Shown here piece by piece: positions 1 to 7,910 of a stretch of 12,387 nucleotides of DNA. The DNA comes from Bacteroides sp. (GTDB taxonomy: Bacteria > Bacteroidota > Bacteroidia > Bacteroidales > SM23-62): NCBI GenBank assembly GCA_030589965.1, contig JAUUZM010000049.1, forward strand, positions 1 to 12,387, read 5' to 3'. The first letter of the stretch is position 1. Each line of letters starts with the position of its first letter. Under the pieces are notes generated by a model. The model made no database searches. It saw only the letters and a list, made by a program, of their open reading frames with translations, and was not told where the DNA came from. The translations under genes were made by a program, and so were the position numbers.

Positions 1-365
1 AAAATCTGGGTAGATAGTCGCTCAGGGGAAACATACAGGAATTTGAAATCCCCGTAGATCGCATTATTTAACCCTATGTCAATCTCATACTTTGACATCC
101 CGGAATGCAGGCCAATGGCCCGGATCCCCATCTGGTTGAGCTTCTCTACCTGGTCTTTCATCAGGGCTATCAGGGGAGTAATAACCAGGCACATACCATC
201 CCCCGCAAGGGTGGGAACCTGAAAAGTAACCGATTTTCCTCCTCCGGTTGGAAGGAGTCCAAGTGTATCATGTCCGGCCGCAACGGATTTAATGATATCT
301 TCCTGTACCGGCCTGAAATCCGAATACCCCCAGTAGCGGGTCAGTATTTGCTGATATATATTCAT
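1..365 (-). CDS. recQ: RecQ-family ATP-dependent DNA helicase, N-terminal part (runs off the window)
   Basis: Superfamily 2 3'-5' DNA helicase, expected to unwind duplex and branched DNA during recombination and repair in the cytoplasm. The first 121 residues are present; the gene continues beyond base 1. The reading starts at the ATG formed by 363-365 and begins MNIYQQILTRYWGYSDFRP. Visible RecQ signatures in order are motif 0 (FRPVQ, residues 17-21), Walker A/motif I (LPTGGGKS, 38-45), motif Ia (ITPLIALMKDQV, 62-73) and the VSPERL motif near the cut end. The DExH box, RQC and HRDC regions lie outside the window, so the subfamily (RecQ or a shorter RecQ-like helicase) cannot be settled. It is divergent from guaB across 152 bp. 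No Shine-Dalgarno motif precedes the start, as is usual in this phylum. Confidence 0.93.
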   Translation of the reverse strand, partial: MNIYQQILTRYWGYSDFRPVQEDIIKSVAAGHDTLGLLPTGGGKSVTFQVPTLAGDGMCLVITPLIALMKDQVEKLNQMGIRAIGLHSGMSKYEIDIGLNNAIYGDFKFLYVSPERLSTQI

Positions 366-503
366 AATTTAGCCCAATTCCCGGGTTCAAAGCTGGCTTA
401 CCCAGGGCTGTTTCCTCTTAATGTCCAAACTTGCCGGATAACTGTCCTGAAGTATGTCCAATATCGCCATTTTTTTTGTATTTTCGCACAATTTTAAACT
501 CCT

Positions 504-511
504 CAAAAATA
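504..511 (-). promoter_or_regulatory. Candidate -7 box for the recQ-side transcript
   Basis: Read on the minus strand this is TATTTTTG, an exact match to the Bacteroidota -7 consensus TAnnTTTG. It lies between the two divergent genes and would give a leader of about 130 nt before recQ. No convincing TTG-type -33 element is seen 19-21 bp upstream (that stretch lies inside the start of guaB), and AT-rich DNA yields such matches by chance, so this is tentative. Confidence 0.25.
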
Positions 512-517
512 CTGCGT

Positions 518-1987
518 ATGTCGTTCCAGGAAGATAAGATCCAATCCGAAGGCCTGACCTTTGATGATGTACTGCTGGTCCCTGCTTACTCTGAGGTAAT
601 GCCAAGGGAGGTCAGCCTGCAATCCACTTTTTCCCGAAATATAAAACTAAAGGTTCCCATTGTCTCAGCCGCAATGGACACAGTCACAGAGGACAAGCTG
701 GCCATAGCAATAGCCCGGGAGGGCGGTATAGGCGTTATCCACAAGAATATGTCGGTGGAAAACCAGGCCCGTCATGTTAAAAGAGTAAAACGCGCTGAGA
801 ATATCATGATCGTTGACCCGGTCACCATACTTAAGGACGGGACTATTGGCGATGCCCTCAACCTTATGCAGGAATTTAAAATAGGCGGCATCCCGGTGGT
901 AGATGATGATAAAAAACTGATCGGAATTGTAACCAACCGTGATCTCCGCTTCGAAACAAGTATGAGTCGTCCCATTAAAGAAGTAATGACCGCCAATGGG
1001 ATCATAACGACCGGACAGGATACGGATCTCGTTCAGGCAGCTCAAATACTACAAAAGCATAAAATTGAAAAGCTACCTGTGGTAGATGATAAAAACACCC
1101 TCATTGGACTGATCACCTATAAGGATATTACCAAGTCCAAGGACCGCCCTAACTCCTGTAAAGATGGAAAGGGAAGATTACGGGTTGCCGCAGCTGTTGG
1201 TGTGTCTGCCGATACAGATGAACGTATTCTTGCACTCGTGAAAGCAGGAGCAGATGCAATTATTATCGATACCGCTCATGGACATTCGGGACCGGTAATC
1301 GAAACCCTGAAAAGGGCACGCAAATTAACTGACAAAATCGACATCATTCTGGGGAATGTTGGTACAGATGAAGCAGCAAAAGCCCTTGTTAAGGCAGGTG
1401 CCGATGCTGTTAAGGTAGGGATCGGACCTGGTTCAATCTGCACCACAAGAGTTATTGCCGGTGTGGGTGTTCCGCAGTTAACAGCCATTTATGATGTTGC
1501 CAAAGCCCTTGAGGGTTCAGGTGTCCCGGTTATTGCTGATGGAGGTATCAGGTATTCAGGCGATATTGTCAAGGCCCTTGCTGCCGGGGCACATTCCATC
1601 ATGACTGGCTCACTTTTTGCAGGTGTTGAGGAGTCTCCCGGAGAAACCATCATTTATAACGGACGTAAATACAAATCATACAGAGGTATGGGCTCCATTG
1701 AAGCCATGCAGAAAGGGTCCAAAGACCGTTACTTCCAGGATGTGGAAGACGATATCAATAAACTGGTCCCGGAAGGTATAGCAGCCAGGGTACCATATAA
1801 AGGGAACCTGGCAGAGGTAATTTATCAGATGCTGGGAGGATTGAGAGCTGGAATGGGATATTGCGGTGCCCCGACCATTGAAGATCTGCAAAATGCCAAG
1901 TTTGTCCAGATCACTCATTCCGGAATTTTAGAGAGCCATCCACATGATGTAACAATCACCAGGGAAGCACCAAACTACAGCAGATAA
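518..1987 (+). CDS. guaB: Inosine-5'-monophosphate dehydrogenase
   Basis: Oxidises IMP to XMP with NAD+, the committed step of guanine nucleotide synthesis; cytoplasmic tetramer. The protein is 489 residues, the usual bacterial length. It has the N-terminal LTFDDVLLVPAYS segment, two CBS domains (about residues 95-150 and 155-210), a TIM barrel, the active-site loop GPGSICTTR with catalytic Cys308, the GMGSIEAM loop, and the Arg404-Tyr405 pair of the mobile flap. The start is placed at the ATG at 518 (MSFQEDK), because homologues begin just before the LTFDDVLL segment. An in-frame ATG at 431 would add 29 residues of no recognisable character and is probably untranslated. It is divergent from recQ and followed after 53 bp by the first foldase gene, with no terminator visible between them. 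Confidence 0.97.
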   Translation: MSFQEDKIQSEGLTFDDVLLVPAYSEVMPREVSLQSTFSRNIKLKVPIVSAAMDTVTEDKLAIAIAREGGIGVIHKNMSVENQARHVKRVKRAENIMIVDPVTILKDGTIGDALNLMQEFKIGGIPVVDDDKKLIGIVTNRDLRFETSMSRPIKEVMTANGIITTGQDTDLVQAAQILQKHKIEKLPVVDDKNTLIGLITYKDITKSKDRPNSCKDGKGRLRVAAAVGVSADTDERILALVKAGADAIIIDTAHGHSGPVIETLKRARKLTDKIDIILGNVGTDEAAKALVKAGADAVKVGIGPGSICTTRVIAGVGVPQLTAIYDVAKALEGSGVPVIADGGIRYSGDIVKALAAGAHSIMTGSLFAGVEESPGETIIYNGRKYKSYRGMGSIEAMQKGSKDRYFQDVEDDINKLVPEGIAARVPYKGNLAEVIYQMLGGLRAGMGYCGAPTIEDLQNAKFVQITHSGILESHPHDVTITREAPNYSR

Positions 1988-2040
1988 TATTTTATTAGAA
2001 TACATCGTTTGATAATTAAATAATATAAAAATTGAACATT

Positions 2041-4002
2041 ATGAAGACTTTGCATTATTTCATCCTCTTACTCCTGTTAATTACCCCTGTTCTCAATGCT
2101 CAGGAAACTGATGGTGAGATACTGATGACCATACATGACCGAGAGGTTACAGTTGATGAATTTGAAAGAATTTACAATAAGAATAACAGTAATACAGCAC
2201 TGGAACAACAGACGGTTGAAGAATACCTGGACCTGTTCATTAATTTTAAGCTCAAGGTAATCGAGGCTGAGGAACTGGGTATGGATACCCTCGAATCATT
2301 CTCCCGTGAATTCAATGGCTATCGTAAACAGTTGGCCAAGCCCTACCTCTCCGACCAGGAGGAAGTTGACATGCTGGTGAAAGAAGCATTTGAAAGAGCA
2401 CAGAAGGAGTTACACGGAAGCCATGTCCTGATCCGCATGAACGAATTTGCCGGGCCGGAAGATACAGTAATTGCTTATACCAAGGCTATGGAAGTCCGGC
2501 AAAGGATCCTCTCCGGGGAAGATTTCAGCACTGTTGCCAAAGCATATTCAGATGATCCCTCAGCTAAAAATAACGGAGGCGACCTGGGATGGTTCACTGT
2601 TTTCCGTATGGTGTATCCATTTGAAACCGGCATTTATAATACTCCTACCGGTGAGGTATCAATTCCAATCCGAACACGGTTTGGATATCATGTAATTAAA
2701 GTAATGGAAGAGCGCCCTGCCCGGGGAGAAGTTCAGGTTGCTCATATCATGGTTATGGTACCTGAATCCATGACCGAAGAAGAAAAAGTAAGCGCAGAAG
2801 AAAAGATCAACCAGTATTACGATAGCATCCAGTCCGGGAAAGATTTTGCAGAAATGGCCAAAAAATATTCTGAAGATCGCGGATCAGCGGGTTCTGGTGG
2901 AACTCTGCCCTGGTTTGGAACGGGCCGGATGGTTGCTCCCTTTGAAGAGGCCAGTTTTGGACTTGCAAGCATTGGGGACTATGCCGAGCCGGTTCAAACA
3001 TCTTTTGGCTGGCATATAATTAAACTGATTGGGCAAAAGAATTATGATGATTTTGAAGCAAACAAGGCAGATCTGCAAGCCCAGGTGACAAAATCGGATA
3101 GAAATACTTACAGTAAAACTGCCATGATCGAAAGGATCAAGACAAAAAATAATTTTTCAGAATTAAAAGGAAATCTTGCCGCATTTTATTCGGTAGTGGA
3201 TAGCAGCGTTTTTGACCGGACCTGGGATCCTGCAAAAGCTGCAAACCTGGATGAAACACTTTTCACTATTGGTGTGCATGAAGTATCACAGGCGGAATTT
3301 GCCTCCTATATTGCATCCCATCAGGGTGGAACAAAAATGAGTACAGAAGTCTTTGTAGACATAAAATACGATGAATTTGTCGAGGAACAGGTTCTTCAAT
3401 ACGAAGAAAACCAGCTGCCGGAGAAATTTCCGGAATTCAAATACCTGGTACAGGAATATCATGACGGCATACTCTTATTTGACCTGACTGACAAACTGGT
3501 CTGGTCCAAAGCTGTTGAGGATAGCGCCGGACTGGAAGCCTTTTACGGGGAACATAAGTCGGACTACCATTGGGAAAAGCGAATGGATGCTACTGTTATC
3601 ACTTGCAAAGATGAGGAAGTTGCACAATTTGCCCTGGAGCAGCTAAGCAAGGGTAAAAGGAAAAAAATGAGTATTGAGACCGTGCAATCTCAGGCATGGA
3701 CTGAGTTCAGCGACAGCAGTTGCATGGTCCTTGAAAACAGGAAATTCGAAACAGGCGACAATTCTCTGGCAGATCAAATGGACTGGTCTAAGGATACCTA
3801 TTCCAATACCCAGGCAGAGGATGACAAGGTAGTATTCATCATTAATAATAAAGTACTGAAGCCATCCGTAAAAGACCTGGATGAATGCAGGGGATTGGTA
3901 ACTGCAGATTATCAGAATTACCTGGAGAAACAATGGATTGAGACTCTAAGGGCAAAATATCCCGTCAAGGTTAATGAAGACTTATTATCTAAAATAAAAT
4001 GA
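2041..4002 (+). CDS. Periplasmic peptidyl-prolyl isomerase/foldase with two parvulin domains
   Basis: Predicted secreted PpiC/SurA-like chaperone that isomerises X-Pro bonds and assists folding of envelope proteins. The protein is 653 residues. A signal peptide is clear (MKT, a leucine-rich core, then LNAQ; cleavage near residue 20). A helical SurA-N-like region (about 25-120) precedes two tandem parvulin domains: about 123-222 (SHVLIR, GGDLGWF, FGYHVIKV) and about 231-329 (AHIMVM, GGTLPWF, FGWHIIKL). Residues 330-653 are less typical: a second SurA-N-like stretch, then, after about 498, a region starting FYGEHKSDYHWEKR that looks like a degenerate third parvulin unit. The ATG at 2041 gives a perfect signal peptide; a TTG at 2032 in the same frame is unnecessary. 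First of four exported-protein genes, 7 bp before the next. Its client proteins cannot be read from sequence. Confidence 0.9.
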   Translation: MKTLHYFILLLLLITPVLNAQETDGEILMTIHDREVTVDEFERIYNKNNSNTALEQQTVEEYLDLFINFKLKVIEAEELGMDTLESFSREFNGYRKQLAKPYLSDQEEVDMLVKEAFERAQKELHGSHVLIRMNEFAGPEDTVIAYTKAMEVRQRILSGEDFSTVAKAYSDDPSAKNNGGDLGWFTVFRMVYPFETGIYNTPTGEVSIPIRTRFGYHVIKVMEERPARGEVQVAHIMVMVPESMTEEEKVSAEEKINQYYDSIQSGKDFAEMAKKYSEDRGSAGSGGTLPWFGTGRMVAPFEEASFGLASIGDYAEPVQTSFGWHIIKLIGQKNYDDFEANKADLQAQVTKSDRNTYSKTAMIERIKTKNNFSELKGNLAAFYSVVDSSVFDRTWDPAKAANLDETLFTIGVHEVSQAEFASYIASHQGGTKMSTEVFVDIKYDEFVEEQVLQYEENQLPEKFPEFKYLVQEYHDGILLFDLTDKLVWSKAVEDSAGLEAFYGEHKSDYHWEKRMDATVITCKDEEVAQFALEQLSKGKRKKMSIETVQSQAWTEFSDSSCMVLENRKFETGDNSLADQMDWSKDTYSNTQAEDDKVVFIINNKVLKPSVKDLDECRGLVTADYQNYLEKQWIETLRAKYPVKVNEDLLSKIK

Positions 4003-4009
4003 TTGATTA

Positions 4010-4855
4010 ATGGGTAAGATACATTTCTTATTGATCCTTGTGATCGGCCTGGGTGCATGTACCACACTCGAGAACCGGAGTAAGGAGAAGTCCCTCGCCA
4101 GGGTCTATGACAAGAACTTGTATCTTTCTGATATTCAGGACATATTCCCCAATAACATTTCTCATTCGGATAGTCTTATCATTCTTCAGAGTTTCGTAGA
4201 TAAATGGGTCAAAGAACAACTGATCCTTCATAAAGCAGAACTTAATCTTACAGAAGAACAAAAGGATGTCAGGCAGCGCCTGGATGAATACCGCTCCTCT
4301 CTCCTGATTTATAAATATGAGCAGAACCTGATTACTCAAAAGCTGGACACTGTCATTTCACGAGAAGAAGTTCAGGCATATTATGATGAAAATCCTTCCA
4401 ATTTCAGCCTGGAGGACCATATTATTAAGTGCCTTTATCTCAAACTCCCTATTGATGCGCCCGAATTATACAAGGTAAGACAATTGTACAGATCAGAAAG
4501 GGAGGAGGATGTTCAGCAACTTGAAACTTATTGTTACCAGTACGCCCTGAAATATGATTATTTCAATGAACAGTGGATTCCCTTTACAAACCTCAGTATG
4601 GAATTACCCAACGAGGTCCGCAATCCGGATCGCTACCTGAGGTATAACAGGTATATTGAACAGATGGATTCCCTGCACCGTTACCTGGTTAATATCAGGG
4701 AGTACAAACTTTCAGGTACAGTGGCCCCCCTACCCTATGTTGAAGCTAAAATCAGGATCATTATCCTGAATAAAAGGAAGGTTCAGTTTGTCCATGACCT
4801 GGAAAATAATATTTACATGGATGCGTTAAACAAGGGAGATTTTACCGTCTACTAA
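4010..4855 (+). CDS. Lipoprotein with SurA-like chaperone architecture and degenerate parvulin region
   Basis: A 281-residue predicted lipoprotein: the N-terminus MGKIHFLLILVIGLGAC ends in a lipobox (LGAC), with Cys17 as the lipidation site. The helical region (about 45-115) resembles SurA/PpiC N-terminal domains. From about residue 120 (EVQAYYDENPSNFS) the layout follows a parvulin domain, but I cannot find the GG-x-x-x-WF or FGxHII motifs, so isomerase activity is doubtful. The C-terminal third (APLPYVEAKIRIIILNKRK) looks like the final strands of a SurA-type fold. It lies 7 bp after the two-domain foldase and 28 bp before the SurA homologue, so it is very likely co-transcribed and may act as a membrane-anchored holdase or partner for them. 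That role is inferred from position and layout only. Confidence 0.72.
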   Translation: MGKIHFLLILVIGLGACTTLENRSKEKSLARVYDKNLYLSDIQDIFPNNISHSDSLIILQSFVDKWVKEQLILHKAELNLTEEQKDVRQRLDEYRSSLLIYKYEQNLITQKLDTVISREEVQAYYDENPSNFSLEDHIIKCLYLKLPIDAPELYKVRQLYRSEREEDVQQLETYCYQYALKYDYFNEQWIPFTNLSMELPNEVRNPDRYLRYNRYIEQMDSLHRYLVNIREYKLSGTVAPLPYVEAKIRIIILNKRKVQFVHDLENNIYMDALNKGDFTVY

Positions 4856-4883
4856 GACCGGCCATCCACCTAGATAGTATCCT

Positions 4884-6239
4884 ATGAAAATGATGATAGA
4901 TATGAAGCGAATTGCAATTCTGGCCACTTTGATGGTTTGTAGCGTGGGAATAGTAAGCGGACAAATGGTATTGGACCGTATTGTTGCAGTAGTTGGTGAC
5001 CACAGGATCATCCAGTCTGAAATTGAAACCCAGTATTTGCAAAATAAGGCTCAGGGAGTTCCCATGCAGGAAGATGCCAAATGTGGAATTCTGGAAGATT
5101 TTCTCTCCCAGAAGCTTTTGGTGAACCAGGCTGAAATTGACAGCATCGAGATATCCCCGAGCGAAGTAGAAATGGAACTTGATGGCAGGCTCCAGTATTT
5201 TATCGGCATGATCGGCTCACAGGAAGCGCTTGAAGAGTACTTCGGAAAGAACATCTTACAGATTAAAGAAGATATGCGGGTCGCTGTGCATGAAAGCATT
5301 ATCACCCGTAGGATGCAAGGAAATATTACCAGCGATGTCAGAGTGACCCCCTCAGAGGTCAAGGACTATTATAACAGGCTTTCCAAAGACAGTATTCCGT
5401 ATATTGATTCCCGGATTGAGATCAGCCAGATCGCCATGTACCCCAAGGTTGAAGAAGCAGCTGTATACCGGATGAAACAACAACTTCTTGATCTCAGGAA
5501 ACGGATACTTGATGGAGAAAAATTCTCTACCCTGGCAGTATTATACAGTGAAGGACCCAGTGCATCCAAAGGAGGAGAAATTGGCTTTCTGGGTAAGGGA
5601 GAACTTGACCCGGCCTATGCCAAAGCAGCCTTCAGTCTTAAAAAGGATGGTATTTCAACCATTGTTGAATCTTCCTTCGGTTTTCATATTATACAGTTGA
5701 TCGAACGCCGGGATGACAGGGTTAATACCAGGCATATTCTGATGAAGCCAAAAATCGATCCTCAAAGCACCACTTTTACCATCCGAAAGCTTGATAGTAT
5801 TGCCTCACTTATCCGTAAAGATACGGTAGATTTTAAACTTGCAGCCAGAATCTACTCCCATGATAAAAATACGGCAGTAAACGGAGGGATCATGGTAAAT
5901 CCGATGGACAATACAACACAATTTGAGCTGGATGAACTACAACCCGCAGAATTTGTGGCCTTGAGGGATTTGAATGTTAATGAGATCACCGATCCCTTCA
6001 AATCTGAAGACGAAAATGGTAAGGAAGTGTACAAGGTTATCCTGCTTCAGAATCGAACCAGGCCACACAGGGCAAACCTAAAAGATGACTATATAGTCCT
6101 TAAGGAAATGTCGCTTGGTGAGAAAAAAGATAAAGTCTATTTAATCTGGCTTGATGAGAAAATTCAGGAAACCTATATTAGCATTGATAACTCATTTGCC
6201 GGATGTGAATTCCAGAAGAAGGGATGGATAAAAAATTAA
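4884..6239 (+). CDS. surA: SurA-like periplasmic chaperone / peptidyl-prolyl isomerase
   Basis: SurA-family proteins escort unfolded outer-membrane proteins across the periplasm to the BAM machinery. This protein is 451 residues with a signal peptide (hydrophobic core IAILATLMVCSVGIVSG, cleavage near Q27). The SurA_N start is clear (VLDRIVAVVGDHRIIQSEIE). Parvulin domain 1 spans about 173-272, with GGEIGFLGKGELDPAYAKAA and FGFHIIQLIERR. Domain 2 (about 276-390) opens with TRHILMKP and keeps NGG but lacks the usual WF and FGYHII motifs, so it is diverged. The tail (RPHRANLKDDY, then a Lys-rich helix and a Trp-containing end) is typical of Bacteroidota members. An ATG at 4902 (MKRIAIL) would give a more conventional signal peptide and may be the real start. 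Ten bases separate it from the OstA-like gene. Confidence 0.88.
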   Translation: MKMMIDMKRIAILATLMVCSVGIVSGQMVLDRIVAVVGDHRIIQSEIETQYLQNKAQGVPMQEDAKCGILEDFLSQKLLVNQAEIDSIEISPSEVEMELDGRLQYFIGMIGSQEALEEYFGKNILQIKEDMRVAVHESIITRRMQGNITSDVRVTPSEVKDYYNRLSKDSIPYIDSRIEISQIAMYPKVEEAAVYRMKQQLLDLRKRILDGEKFSTLAVLYSEGPSASKGGEIGFLGKGELDPAYAKAAFSLKKDGISTIVESSFGFHIIQLIERRDDRVNTRHILMKPKIDPQSTTFTIRKLDSIASLIRKDTVDFKLAARIYSHDKNTAVNGGIMVNPMDNTTQFELDELQPAEFVALRDLNVNEITDPFKSEDENGKEVYKVILLQNRTRPHRANLKDDYIVLKEMSLGEKKDKVYLIWLDEKIQETYISIDNSFAGCEFQKKGWIKN

Positions 6240-6249
6240 GCCCGCCCAA

Positions 6250-7818
6250 ATGAAGGCAAACCAATTCCAAAACAAGATCCTTCACCACCTGAACAGCTAC
6301 AAGGAGTATTTACAGAACTGCCTGTTCCTTTTATGTCTGTTACTTCTTCCTGCTTTCCAAACCCTTAACGCACAAGGAGAAACCAAGATTGAAATACTTA
6401 ACTCCGAATATATGGAGTATGACCGCAATATTGGCAGCGGTGTGGTAAAATACGTTGGGGATGTGGCGTTCAAGCAGGAGAATATGATGCTGTATTGTGA
6501 CTCTGCCTGGCTCTATTCTGAGGAAAACATTGTACTTGCCTACGATTCTGTACATATTATCCAGGGAGATACTCTACACCTTTATGGAGACCGGCTAAGG
6601 TATTCAGGGGATACCAAACTGGCGGAGGTAAGGAGAAATGTTACACTGATCGATAAGGAAACTATACTGACCACTGATTACCTCGATTTCGATCTTGAGA
6701 AAAACGTGGGATACTATGAGCATGAGGGACATTTAGTTAATGGTGATAATATACTGGATAGCAAAAAGGGGTATTATTATACCAGGAGTAAGACTGTATA
6801 CTTTATGGACAGCGTTATCATTGTAAATCCTGACTACACAATTTATGCAGATACACTCCAGTATCATACTGAGACGGAAGTGGCTTATTTCCTTGGACCA
6901 ACAGAGATAATCAGTCCGGATAACTATATCTATTGCGAAAATGGCTGGTATGATACAAAAAACAATGTTTCTCAGTTCAACGAGAATGCATACCTGGAAT
7001 CATCAGGACAATATCTCCGCGGAGACAGTCTTTACTATGAACGTGATAAGGGAATGGGAATGGCCTTTGACCAAGTGGAACTTTACGATTCTGCCAACCA
7101 GATCATACTCAGGGGTAATTATGCTATTTACTATGAAAATCCGGAATATGCTATGCTGTGCGACAGCACACTACTTATTCAGATTTCTGATAAAGACAGT
7201 TTGTTTGTCCATGCAGACACGCTGACATCCGGGACCGATTCCTCTGGGATTTATAAAATCCTCCAGGCCTATTACAGGGTAAAGATATTCAGTGGTGACC
7301 TCCAGGGAAAATGCGATTCTCTGGTCTTTCTTGAGCAGGATTCTGTGTTTCAGCTAACAGGTGAACCGGTAATCTGGTCCAAAAATTATCAGCTAACAGC
7401 TACGGATATCGATGTTCATATGGCCAATGGTGAACCCGATTATATTGATCTTGCAAATTCAGCATTTATCATCTCCAGGTTTGATTCCATTCGATACACC
7501 CAGGTCAAGGGAAGAGATATGAAAGGATTTTTCAAAGAGGGGGAACTTACCCATTTGGACGTAAAAGGAAATGGCCAAACCATATATTTTGCCGCTGATG
7601 AATCCCAATTAATCGGTGTTAATAAGGCGGAGAGTAGTAATATAGCGATCTATTTTGCAGAAGGTGAACTGGACAGGATAAATATGATCTCTTCCCCAAC
7701 AGCTATTCTTTATCCTCCTTTTGACCTCTCGCTGGAAGAATTATTTCTGAGTGGCTTCTTATGGTTGGAGGATCACAGACCAGGAAAGATGGAAGAAATA
7801 TTTGACTGGATAGATTAA
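6250..7818 (+). CDS. OstA/LptA-like exported repeat protein
   Basis: A 522-residue exported protein of the Bacteroidota OstA-like family, related to the LptA/LptD-N beta-jellyroll domains that form the periplasmic LPS bridge. The signal peptide has a long polar n-region, then a core (CLFLLCLLLLP) and likely cleavage at LNA/Q near residue 41. The mature part is almost wholly beta-repeat. Successive units start at about residues 52, 83, 113, 142, 171, 200, 229, 258 and 289, mostly 29 residues apart, with a pattern of D-x-L-x-Y near the start, an aromatic/aliphatic strand in the middle and a polar turn before the next unit. Less regular units continue toward the C-terminus (CDSLVFLEQDSVFQLTGEPV). 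The end contains GFLWLEDHRPGK. Placement 10 bp after surA supports a role in LPS or outer-membrane assembly, but the transported molecule is inferred. Confidence 0.85.
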   Translation: MKANQFQNKILHHLNSYKEYLQNCLFLLCLLLLPAFQTLNAQGETKIEILNSEYMEYDRNIGSGVVKYVGDVAFKQENMMLYCDSAWLYSEENIVLAYDSVHIIQGDTLHLYGDRLRYSGDTKLAEVRRNVTLIDKETILTTDYLDFDLEKNVGYYEHEGHLVNGDNILDSKKGYYYTRSKTVYFMDSVIIVNPDYTIYADTLQYHTETEVAYFLGPTEIISPDNYIYCENGWYDTKNNVSQFNENAYLESSGQYLRGDSLYYERDKGMGMAFDQVELYDSANQIILRGNYAIYYENPEYAMLCDSTLLIQISDKDSLFVHADTLTSGTDSSGIYKILQAYYRVKIFSGDLQGKCDSLVFLEQDSVFQLTGEPVIWSKNYQLTATDIDVHMANGEPDYIDLANSAFIISRFDSIRYTQVKGRDMKGFFKEGELTHLDVKGNGQTIYFAADESQLIGVNKAESSNIAIYFAEGELDRINMISSPTAILYPPFDLSLEELFLSGFLWLEDHRPGKMEEIFDWID

Positions 7819-7837
7819 AATCTGCCCGAAATTATTA

Positions 7838-7869
7838 TTTGGGTATTTAAGTTAAAAATTAATAATTTG
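7838..7869 (+). promoter_or_regulatory. Candidate promoter for the phosphoesterase gene
   Basis: TTTG at 7838-7841 and TAATTTG at 7863-7869 resemble the Bacteroidota -33 (TTTG) and -7 (TAnnTTTG, here one base short) elements, separated by 21 bp. The predicted transcript would start near 7874, about 37 bp before the ATG. This fits a separate transcript for the phosphoesterase after the 92-bp gap that follows the OstA-like gene. The -7 match is imperfect. Confidence 0.33.
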
Positions 7870-7910
7870 CGAAACCTAAATGATTCATAATAAAACATAA
7901 ATATTTCATC

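Noticed and set aside
479..486. TATTTTCG as a -7 box for guaB
   Set aside because: One mismatch to TAnnTTTG and no TTG at the -33 position; too weak in AT-rich DNA to list as a feature.
431..517. A 29-residue N-terminal extension of guaB starting at the ATG at 431
   Set aside because: IMP dehydrogenases start shortly before the LTFDDVLL segment; the extension has no recognisable sequence and lies in the intergenic/promoter region, so the ATG at 518 is preferred.
665..1045. Long antisense open frames inside guaB and the other genes
   Set aside because: They lack recognisable domains and lie opposite well-supported coding sequences; they are by-products of codon usage.
2032..2040. TTG start for the two-domain foldase
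   Set aside because: The ATG at 2041 already gives a standard signal peptide; the TTG adds only three residues.
7825..7843. CCC...GGG hairpin after the OstA-like gene as a terminator
   Set aside because: The stem is short with a bulged G and is not followed by a T-tract; it also overlaps the candidate promoter.
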